Of a DNA stretch of 26,036 nt, positions 14,274 to 20,170 are shown one piece after another; position 1 is the stretch's first letter, and every line of letters starts with the position of its first letter. Where the stretch lies: assembly GCA_046496595.1 (NCBI GenBank), contig JAWOGU010000742.1, forward strand, positions 1-26,036, written 5' to 3'. Source of the DNA: GCA-2746795 sp046496595. GTDB lineage: Bacteria; Chloroflexota; Anaerolineae; Promineifilales; Promineifilaceae. Below the pieces are notes generated by a model that saw only the letters and a list, made by a program, of their open reading frames with translations, was not told the DNA's origin and made no database searches. The translations under genes and the position numbers were made by a program.

Positions 14274-15498
14274 TATCGTTCAACGTCCGCAAAAAGGCCA
14301 GCAGTTGCTCCAATTCGATGGAGGATAGGTTGAGGGGTTCCAATTCGCTGTGACCGGCGGGGGCGGCCGGGGCGGTGTTGTAGTGCGCCAGCGTTTCTTC
14401 CAGGGTGGCAAACTGACCGGCGTGCATATAGGGCGGCCGTTGGGCTGCGCCGCGCAGACTGGGCGGCTTGTAGGCGCGCATCAACTGCTCCCCTTCACTG
14501 AGCATAAAGCGCAGTTCGGCGCACTGTTCCGGCGCGGCGTCGCTGTAGGGGCTGAGGCAGTTGAACTCGTCGGCCAACACCTGCATGGCGCCGGCGGCGC
14601 GGCCTGTGTCTTCCGGCAGATTGGGGATGGCAGGAACGGCCGTGTTGTGAAAATCATTGTCGGTCAGGAAGGGACCGTTGTGGCAGCGGATGCAGTTGGC
14701 CTCGCCCATGAACAGGCGCAGTCCAGCCGCTTCGTCATCCGTGAAGGCAGCGTTCATCGACTGGGTATCTCCGGCCAACACCGCCGCCACATAGTCGTCA
14801 AAGCGAGTGGGGGTGGGCATCAACGTGCGCTCGTAGGCGGCAATGGCTTTGCCCACGTTGACAAAGATGCGGGTGATGGTCTCCCGGTCGGCGGAGGACA
14901 GCGCTTCCCAGGTGGCGCGGGCAGACGGTTCGTCCACCGGTCCGGCAGTGGTGGGCAGTCCGCTTAGATCGGGCAGCGGGCCAAACAGCGCTTCGTATTC
15001 GGCGCGGTAATGGGCGGCGATGAGGTGGGCGTATTGCGCCCGCGTGCCGCCATGTTCCACCGGATTTTCCAGCGGACCCAGTGCCTGCGCCCACAGGCTG
15101 TCTTTCCGGCCGTCCCAAAACAACCACGGGCTGTAGGCGGTACCGGCGAGGGGCATGGTGCGCCGGTTGGCTGTACCCACTCCCTGCGCCAGCGGCAGCC
15201 CATCCTGAAAACCCAACTGCGGCAGGTGACACTCGCCGCAGGAGACCTGCCCGTTGCTGCTGAAACGCACATCAAAAAACAGGCTTTCGCCCAGAGCGGC
15301 GGCAGCCGGATCGTCGGCGAATTGGTTGGAGGGATCGGGGGGCAGCGGCGGTAGGCTGCCGATCCACAAGGTGCGCAGCGTGGCAGTTTCGGCCTCTGTC
15401 CAGCGGTCAGCACGCGGCCAAAAAGCGTAGAGCGCCGCGCCTATACCCATCACGATAAGGATGGCAAGCAGAATAAGTGTTAATTTGGATCGGAGCAT
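14269..15498 (-). CDS. Di-haem cytochrome c peroxidase / MauG family protein
   Basis: 409 residues. An N-terminal membrane helix (about 5-26, LTLILLAILIVMGIGAALYA) acts as signal or anchor; the rest is extracytoplasmic. Two haem c sites: CGECH at 87-91 and CIRCH at 269-273, with conserved features of CCP_MauG proteins (ANRRTMPLAGTAYSPWLFWD, KPPSLRGAAQRPPYMHAGQF). The family reduces hydrogen peroxide or carries out oxidative modification of proteins, using electrons from small c-type cytochromes or copper proteins. The gene lies between the DUF411 gene and the two-component genes, all leftward. Its stop codon is inside a hairpin arm. No clear ribosome site precedes the ATG at 15498. Confidence 0.9.
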   Translation of the reverse strand: MLRSKLTLILLAILIVMGIGAALYAFWPRADRWTEAETATLRTLWIGSLPPLPPDPSNQFADDPAAAALGESLFFDVRFSSNGQVSCGECHLPQLGFQDGLPLAQGVGTANRRTMPLAGTAYSPWLFWDGRKDSLWAQALGPLENPVEHGGTRAQYAHLIAAHYRAEYEALFGPLPDLSGLPTTAGPVDEPSARATWEALSSADRETITRIFVNVGKAIAAYERTLMPTPTRFDDYVAAVLAGDTQSMNAAFTDDEAAGLRLFMGEANCIRCHNGPFLTDNDFHNTAVPAIPNLPEDTGRAAGAMQVLADEFNCLSPYSDAAPEQCAELRFMLSEGEQLMRAYKPPSLRGAAQRPPYMHAGQFATLEETLAHYNTAPAAPAGHSELEPLNLSSIELEQLLAFLRTLNDR

Positions 15499-15535
15499 TA
15501 GGGTTTACCGGTAGTTACCAGGTCTGGCGTGGCAA

Positions 15536-15568
15536 AGATTGGACCAATCTCCAAGATTGGTCCAATCT
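15536..15568. repeat. 15-bp inverted repeat with 3-base loop
   Basis: AGATTGGACCAATCT (15536-15550), CCA, AGATTGGTCCAATCT (15554-15568) form a perfect stem. Each arm is itself nearly palindromic (AGATTGG-w-CCAATCT), so it could equally be two adjacent operator sites. It lies 38 bases upstream of the peroxidase start and 33 bases after the DUF411 stop. Confidence 0.85.
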
Positions 15569-15600
15569 AGAAAAGGGTATGTTGTTCTTACGACGATTGT

Positions 15601-16080
15601 TTATTGTCCATAACTGGCATATACCTCGGTATTGCCGTTTTGGTCGAAGGTGAACACATCATACGGCTGCACTTCACCGCCGGGAACTTCCATGCCGGGT
15701 GAACCAATCGGCATTCCGGGCACAGCCAGGCCAGCCACATCGGGTCGTTCAGCCAGTAAGCGGTTAATTTCAGCGGCGGGAACATGTCCTTCTATCACGT
15801 AGCCATCGACGATGGCGGTGTGGCAGGAATAGAGTGTCGTTGGAACCTGGTGTTGTTCTTTAATGGTGTTGGCGTCTTGCACCGGAATTTCTTCTACATT
15901 AAAGCCATTTTCCAACATGTACGCTATCCAATCGCCACAGCAGCCTCAGGTGGGTGGGTGGTAAACCTGTACCACCGGCCCATCCGGGTTGCTGACGGGT
16001 TGCGGTTGGTCACCGGCACAGGCGGCTAACAGCGGCAGCGCCAGCAGCAGAAAAGCGAATAAACGGAGCAATTGTTTCAT
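15601..16080 (-). CDS. DUF411 lipoprotein with in-frame TGA at the CGCC motif: selenoprotein candidate
   Basis: Reading from ATG 16080 gives a textbook lipoprotein signal, MKQLLRLFAFLLLALPLLAA then C21. A short linker, VVQVYHPPT (36-44), and TGA as codon 45 (15948-15946) follow. The frame then continues with GCCGDWIAYMLENGF and a normal DUF411 domain (SCHTAIVDGYVIEGHVPAAE, VPGMPIGSPGMEVPGG) to 15601. In DUF411 (PF04214) the motif is PTCGCC; the TGA is exactly at its first Cys. The rest is undamaged. Normal gene calling would give only the part from ATG 15918, which lacks the signal and the Cys motif. Family members are linked to copper and other metal handling. Options are selenocysteine, a recent nonsense mutation, or a base error. 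I can draw short stems after the TGA but no convincing SECIS. Confidence 0.75.
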
Positions 16081-16144
16081 ATGTTTTTCCTTGTGGGTTA
16101 TTCCAAAATAATTTATGGGGTCTTTGAGATTTCATGGGGTTGGC

Positions 16145-16189
16145 GTGAAGCGTGATGCGTGAGTTCTCTCTTCACGCATCACGCTTCAC
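16145..16189. repeat. Perfect 18-bp inverted repeat (GTGA-rich hairpin)
   Basis: GTGAAGCGTGATGCGTGA (16145-16162), a 9-base loop, and its exact complement (16172-16189). The arms are built of GTGAAGC/GTGATGC heptads. It lies between the YtkA-like gene and the DUF411 gene, both leftward. It could act as a transcription barrier; no T-run follows on the minus strand. Confidence 0.9.
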
Positions 16190-16215
16190 CTACCGGAATT
16201 TCCAAGGAACCCAAT

Positions 16216-16761
16216 TTATCCTGTCAGCGCCAGGTTGAAGGTGATGGCGTCGTTTTGTTCAGCGGCGGTGATGTCGAACTTGACTTCCCACCAGCCTCCC
16301 ATTTGAAAACGCAATCCTTCGACGCGATAACGGCCGTTTCCCAAATACTCCGTCACTTGCGGCTGCGTAGGCAGGCCGTGACCGTGTTGGGGCATACCGC
16401 CGTCTACCAGGATGACGGCGTCTGCCACCGGCTGTCCGTCGGGCGTGGTCACCAGCAGCGTCCAACTGTGCATCTGGTTGAGGGCGATGGGGTCGAGGTC
16501 GCTGCTGTAGGAGACGTTGAACAGGCCATTGTCGGTGAGGCGCTCGGCAGCGGTGTCCAGTTCAGCCGGCGCGGCGCTGTTCATCATATGGGCAGCCATG
16601 CCGGCTGGCAAAGCCGCTGGCATATTTTCATGCATATTTCCGGCCATCAGGGGGTATATGAAGCGCGGGCCAAGGGTTGGCATGAGGAAGATAAAGAGGA
16701 TGAAGAGGAGAACGGCCGTTACGGCCGCAGTGACAAAAATGGTGAGGGCTGATTTTTTCAT
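16216..16761 (-). CDS. YtkA-like domain membrane-anchored protein
   Basis: 181 residues from ATG 16761, where a Lys-rich start and a membrane helix (MKKSALTIFVTAAVTAVLLF...) make a natural N-terminus; the frame is open upstream but without such features. A His/Met-rich segment follows (MHENMPAALPAGMAAHMM). Then a beta-sandwich of the YtkA/FixH type (about 75-180): WTLLVTTPDGQPVADAVI, GGMPQHGHGLPTQP, YLGNGRYRVEGLRFQMGGWW. YtkA-like domains occur next to copper and cytochrome assembly genes; the His and Met positions would suit copper. First gene of the leftward DUF411-peroxidase-two-component series. NGR is encoded by an AACGGCCGTT copy (16329-16338). Confidence 0.82.
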   Translation of the reverse strand: MKKSALTIFVTAAVTAVLLFILFIFLMPTLGPRFIYPLMAGNMHENMPAALPAGMAAHMMNSAAPAELDTAAERLTDNGLFNVSYSSDLDPIALNQMHSWTLLVTTPDGQPVADAVILVDGGMPQHGHGLPTQPQVTEYLGNGRYRVEGLRFQMGGWWEVKFDITAAEQNDAITFNLALTG

Positions 16762-17217
16762 GGAAGAAGTATACGCCCTCTGTTTAAAGAAAATGGCAAG
16801 CGTTCTTAAAGGTTGTGTAAAGAATCGGACCGGTTTCTCTAAAAAGATCCTGCGCCTACTGGTAGACTTTAGCCAAAATTCCTTCACCGGCCAAAATCAT
16901 GCCTGTCATGGCTCCCGGCAGTTGAAGCAACTCAACGATCTAGGCGACCGATTTGTCTTTACACAATGATCGCTTTTGGCTGTGACTTTGTTTAAATTAG
17001 TGCACTATACGAAATAAATCTTCTCCAAACTACTTTTCCGAGAGCTGCCCCACCTATTTCGCTGTCTGGCATACGGTGACACACAAAAACGGCCTTTATT
17101 ATTAGGAAGAAGTAGTTCAATGCAATGGCCTTATAGCTGCGAGAAAGTTGGCTTTCATGACTTGGCGCTTTATGAGCCAACTGTGCTGAATTTGTTGCCA
17201 GTCCAAAACCTCAAAGG
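16762..17217. other. Gap with no supported gene
   Basis: Holds the upstream region of the YtkA-like gene, with a TATACT box on the minus strand near 16770 but no good -35. Also present is a 27-codon minus-strand scrap ending near 16862 (IVELLQLPGAMTGMILAGEG, then ILAKVYQ) that reads like a gene C-terminus but has a stop directly upstream. Nothing else is recognisable. Confidence 0.4.
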
Positions 17218-17245
17218 TATACATCTGTACACTTCAGCACACAGG
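17218..17245. repeat. TGTACAC-type repeat downstream of the partition genes
   Basis: TATACATC, TGTACAC (17226-17232), AGCACACAG and GCACATAC follow each other within 28 bases, just past the stop of the RHH-like gene. The same motif forms the arrays at 18472-18557 and 18921-18985. Confidence 0.5.
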
Positions 17246-17252
17246 CACATAC

Positions 17253-17597
17253 CTAAGGGGTGATTTGACGCCGCCCAGGCTGAGTCGGTATGATAAGTTG
17301 ACCTTGATACACCTGATCCAGGGCAGAGCCGAGTAAATAGCGAACCAACTCGTTGATGCCTACCCGCTCCTGCACCGCTAAAGACTCAATCTCTTCCACC
17401 ATTCCAGCATACAGCAGATACGTTTTGCGTTTGAGTTTATTGGCCGGTTCCGGTTCCGCTTCCATCTCTATAAACCCCGGACGACGTACAGCCGGTTGTT
17501 CAGGCTGCAATCCGCCAGTGATCGTATCACGCCAACCAGGACGAGCATCGCCCGGACCAGAGATTTTGCCGGCCAAATCTTGCTTACGACGCGCCAT
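17253..17597 (-). CDS. Ribbon-helix-helix-like partition partner of ParA
   Basis: 114 residues. The N-terminal half is basic and Pro/Gly-rich, probably disordered, as expected for the arm that stimulates ParA. Residues 55-100 (LKRKTYLLYAGMVEEIESLA..., VGINELVRYLLGSALDQVY) fit a strand plus two helices, the ribbon-helix-helix pattern of ParG/ParR/CopG-type proteins. Its ATG at 17597 lies inside the end of parA (14-base overlap), so the two are translated together. This is the layout of type Ib partition systems: small ParA without its own HTH, followed by a small RHH centromere-binding protein that also represses the operon. The TGTACAC repeats on both sides are the likely binding sites. Confidence 0.72.
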   Translation of the reverse strand: MARRKQDLAGKISGPGDARPGWRDTITGGLQPEQPAVRRPGFIEMEAEPEPANKLKRKTYLLYAGMVEEIESLAVQERVGINELVRYLLGSALDQVYQGQLIIPTQPGRRQITP

Positions 17598-18345
17598 TAG
17601 AAATTACCTCCACGGCCAACGCCTTATAGGCCCTGGCGCCACTGCATGATGGCTCATATTCGCCTACACTAATCCCATCTAAGGTAGCTTCAGCGATACG
17701 GACATTGATTGGAATCACCGTGTCAAATACCAGATCGGGAAAACGCTGACGAGCTGCATCTTCTATAGCGGATGTCAATGAATTCCGCTGATCATACATC
17801 GTCATCACGATACCGCTTAAACTCAGGGATGGGTTGATTTCAACTACCTGCTCGACGATGCCCATTAACTGGTCTAGCGCCTTGTAAGCATACGGATGCA
17901 CTTGCAAGGGAATCAGGATTTCCGTGGCGGCTGCCAGAGCATTTACCGTAAAGAAGCCCAGGCTGGGCGGGCCGTCAATCAAAATGACATCAAAATGATG
18001 GGCAATCGGGGCTAGTGCTTTGCGCAGCTTGGTATTACGGTCAATCGCATTGATAAAAGCCAATTCAGCGCCGGCCAAATCCAGGTTGGCCGGCATGAGA
18101 TAAAGATTAGGGCGTAATTCCAGCACAGTTTTTGTAGACTGCTGCGCATCTGTCATGGCGTCATAAATGGTCAACCGCTCTTCATACGGATCGAGTCCCC
18201 AGCCCGTCGTTAAGTTGCTTTGTGGATCTAGATCTACTAATAATGTCAACTGCCCCTGAGCCGCCAGTTCGGCGCCCAGATTTTGCACCAGTGATGTTTT
18301 GCCCACTCCACCCTTTTGGCTAACAATTGCCATGATACGCGTCAT
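17584..18345 (-). CDS. parA: ParA-family partition ATPase
   Basis: 253 residues, the short form without an N-terminal helix-turn-helix. Deviant Walker A KGGVGKT at 11-17, switch I DLDPQ at 38-42, Walker B region VILIDGPPS at 120-128. All key residues are present. It uses ATP-dependent nucleoid binding to position a plasmid or chromosomal centromere together with a DNA-binding partner. Strong ribosome site TTAGGAG six bases before ATG 18345. It is followed by an overlapping RHH-like gene and preceded by repeat arrays, so it is a plasmid-type cassette rather than the chromosomal parAB near the origin. No replication gene is adjacent, so this could be a remnant of an integrated plasmid or phage. 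Confidence 0.9.
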   Translation of the reverse strand: MTRIMAIVSQKGGVGKTSLVQNLGAELAAQGQLTLLVDLDPQSNLTTGWGLDPYEERLTIYDAMTDAQQSTKTVLELRPNLYLMPANLDLAGAELAFINAIDRNTKLRKALAPIAHHFDVILIDGPPSLGFFTVNALAAATEILIPLQVHPYAYKALDQLMGIVEQVVEINPSLSLSGIVMTMYDQRNSLTSAIEDAARQRFPDLVFDTVIPINVRIAEATLDGISVGEYEPSCSGARAYKALAVEVISNGAS

Positions 18346-18384
18346 AATATCTCCTAAATTTCGTCGTGGTTTGTTCAGGGCGGT

Positions 18385-18397
18385 TGGTCAACGACCA
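18385..18397. promoter_or_regulatory. Small palindrome upstream of parA
   Basis: TGGTC-AAC-GACCA, 40 bases before the parA start, in the right place for an operator of the partition operon. It is unlike the TGTACAC repeats. Confidence 0.4.
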
Positions 18398-18404
18398 CCT
18401 TTAT

Positions 18405-18606
18405 CCCCTACCCTACTCACCCAGGAATTCAATGACTCATCGAAAAACACAACCCGAGCATGTGGACAGTAGTGTACAATAATCCGTAGAGGTACGCAAT
18501 AGTACGGTCACACATACATAAGAACACATTTGCACACCAATGTACACATATGTAAACATTATCTGATATTGACAAATTTTTGAAACGACCTGGGATAGGG
18601 TAGGGG
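18405..18606. repeat. 11-bp inverted repeat bracketing the first repeat array
   Basis: CCCCTACCCTA (18405-18415) and its exact complement TAGGGTAGGGG (18596-18606) enclose 180 AT-rich bases that include the TGTACAC-type array. The pair could mark the borders of the centromere or promoter region. Confidence 0.6.
18472..18557. repeat. 10-bp phased repeats, array 1 (centromere candidate)
   Basis: GTGTACA (18472-18478, inverted), then three units in exact 10-base steps: TGCACACCAA (18531), TGTACACATA (18541), TGTAAACATT (18551). The intervening CACATACATA and AGAACACATT fit the same register. Ten-base phasing puts every unit on one face of the helix, as in ParG/ParR-type sites. Confidence 0.62.
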
Positions 18607-18910
18607 GGATCCATGGGGCTAGCATCGGCAGAACGTGCCCATAAATCGGTCTTCTGAAATTTTGGCTTTGACGAATTACGCGCCACAAGCACCGATTAAA
18701 TTCACACATAACAACCCAAAAGGGCTTTGCTGCCCGAATTTTGCGGCAATCAGCCAAACCCCAATTCCAAATATCAATGGATTATTTCAGGATGACCAAA
18801 ATACAGGCATTATTATGCGGCAACGACGTTTTGGCCAACGCCCGCATTTTCACAAAATCCAGGCCCAGCATATTTTCGCGGCGGCAATAAATAATTGATG
18901 GATGGAGGGC

Positions 18911-18988
18911 GGTGTGTATATGTACACCTATGTACACTTATATATACACAAGGCCACATCTGGATACATGTACACCTCTGTACACTAT
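18911..18988. repeat. 10-bp phased repeats, array 2
   Basis: TGTACACCTA (18921), TGTACACTTA (18931) and TATATACACA (18941) run in 10-base steps, preceded by GGTGTGTATA (18911). A second block has TGTACACCTC (18969) and TGTACACTAT (18979). The two blocks share TGTACACCTnTGTACAC. A related TGTACAG lies at 19171, at the end of the antirepressor gene. Confidence 0.68.
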
Positions 18989-19180
18989 TTTTAAAATCAG
19001 CAGTGAAATGGGGGAGGGGGGATATGCTCCGCTGACTAAAAGGCCTCTGGCCTTATAATTTGCCAGCACAACGCGAGGGGGGCAATTTGAGGCAAGGAAA
19101 AGGAAACGGCCGTTTCCTATAAATATCTGAAAGGAAATTGAAGTAGGGAAGGGGGAAGATGGGAAAAAGGTGTACAGCCC

Positions 19181-19987
19181 TTAGAAGGGCCAATCATCAT
19201 CGGATACAGAGACAAACCACTCACTCAGCCACTTCATAACATCCTTAAACTTCGTTCGTGGTACTTGTTTATAACTGGTCACGCCAAATTTTCTATATAA
19301 TTCGCCATAGGTCGCGCCGAACTCGTTGCGACCGTTCCGTTTACCTTCGGCGATGGCCACGGCCTTCACGGCCTGGCTAATCTGCATCGCCTCATCGGAG
19401 GTAACGACCGCCACGTCTGAAGCAATGGCGCCTTCCAGTTCTTCAATACGCTGGTCATGGGCGGAGACAATAATAGTCGTTTCGCGTACCAGTTCGCCTT
19501 GCTGTTTCAACTGGCGATCAAAAGCAATTTGTTCCTCCGCCAGTTGGGTAATAGCCATGCCAAGATTACGTACCGCCAGGAGAGTTGGCGAGGTTGGTTC
19601 CTGCTGCAAGAAATAGCGAGACAACACCCGATAACATTCTCGCTGATACATGAGTACCTTATCCCGAATTTCGTCTTTGACACGAACGGCGTTGATGCCA
19701 AACAAAAAACCATTCAAATAGTCCAGTGGAATCGCCGTCATTTCACTTGTATGGGGTCGGCGGTTGTCCGCACTTATGTCTGTGGTCGTAATGACCACAG
19801 ACATGCTAACCTCATTAAGAATGAGGTCTCGCTTCAATCGTTTGACCTGTGACGACCAGTCTAGTCCTAACTGATCACAGATTGGTCTGAGCGGTACATA
19901 AACAGTGTCGTTGATAGTCACAGTAGGAACTTGATCATCGTAGAACTGGACAGTTTCTTGTTTAATAGGGATTAAATCTTTATTCAT
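19181..19987 (-). CDS. Phage antirepressor, P22_AR_N plus ORF6C-like C-terminus
   Basis: 268 residues from ATG 19987, with AAGGA seven bases upstream. The N-terminal domain (about 5-120) matches P22_AR_N: IPIKQETVQFYDDQ, YVPLRPICDQLGLDWSSQVK, then IPLDYLNGFLFGINAVRVKD. A predicted coiled stretch (about 150-190) leads to an ORF6C-like C-terminal domain (EAMQISQAVKAVAIAEGKRN, YGELYRKFGVTSYKQVPRTK). In phages such proteins bind and disable the prophage repressor, or bind DNA. No repressor, integrase or structural phage gene is nearby, so it is an orphan; free-standing copies are common. It may regulate the partition module that shares its strand and intergenic region. Confidence 0.85.
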   Translation of the reverse strand: MNKDLIPIKQETVQFYDDQVPTVTINDTVYVPLRPICDQLGLDWSSQVKRLKRDLILNEVSMSVVITTTDISADNRRPHTSEMTAIPLDYLNGFLFGINAVRVKDEIRDKVLMYQRECYRVLSRYFLQQEPTSPTLLAVRNLGMAITQLAEEQIAFDRQLKQQGELVRETTIIVSAHDQRIEELEGAIASDVAVVTSDEAMQISQAVKAVAIAEGKRNGRNEFGATYGELYRKFGVTSYKQVPRTKFKDVMKWLSEWFVSVSDDDWPF

Positions 19988-20049
19988 ATGCAGATCCTTA
20001 GGTCAATAAATGATAATCTCATTATGACAAAAGACAAAAATCATCAAAC

Positions 20050-20081
20050 TCTATGATGCATAGACGCCGTTGCTCTATAAT
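20050..20081. promoter_or_regulatory. Palindrome and TATAAT box between antirepressor and acyl-CoA synthetase genes
   Basis: TCTATG-ATG-CATAGA (20050-20064) is followed on the plus strand by a perfect TATAAT (20076-20081), about 90 bases before the synthetase start. No clear -35 is present. It could serve either divergent gene. Confidence 0.35.
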
Positions 20082-20170
20082 TCTCAAGTTCAATCATGTC
20101 TTAAGTTGCCGGGATTGTGCAGGCAGCGAATAACAGGAATTCACCCTAAACCATTATGAGGAGACGTTCT

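Larger units (their letters stand above)
18346..19180. other. 835-base non-coding region between parA and antirepressor
   Basis: Contains the two phased arrays, the bracketing inverted repeat, G-rich runs (18591-18608, 19011-19020, 19075-19081) and an 18-bp palindrome AGGAAACGGCCGTTTCCT (19101-19118). Short frames are present but none has a start site or recognisable domain. It looks like a cis-acting region (centromere, promoter or origin). Confidence 0.6.

Noticed and set aside
15946..15948. TGA as a Trp codon throughout this genome
   Set aside because: Other genes here end with TGA (for example the ArsR gene and the large lipoprotein) and use TGG for Trp, so a general code change is excluded.
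18429..18757. Minus-strand open frames between parA and the antirepressor
   Set aside because: They are made of the TGTACAC repeat arrays and AT-rich DNA; composition is Cys/Tyr/Val-rich repeat translation rather than protein.
18472..18988. CRISPR array
   Set aside because: The repeats are 10 bp, contiguous and degenerate, without spacers of constant length and without cas genes.
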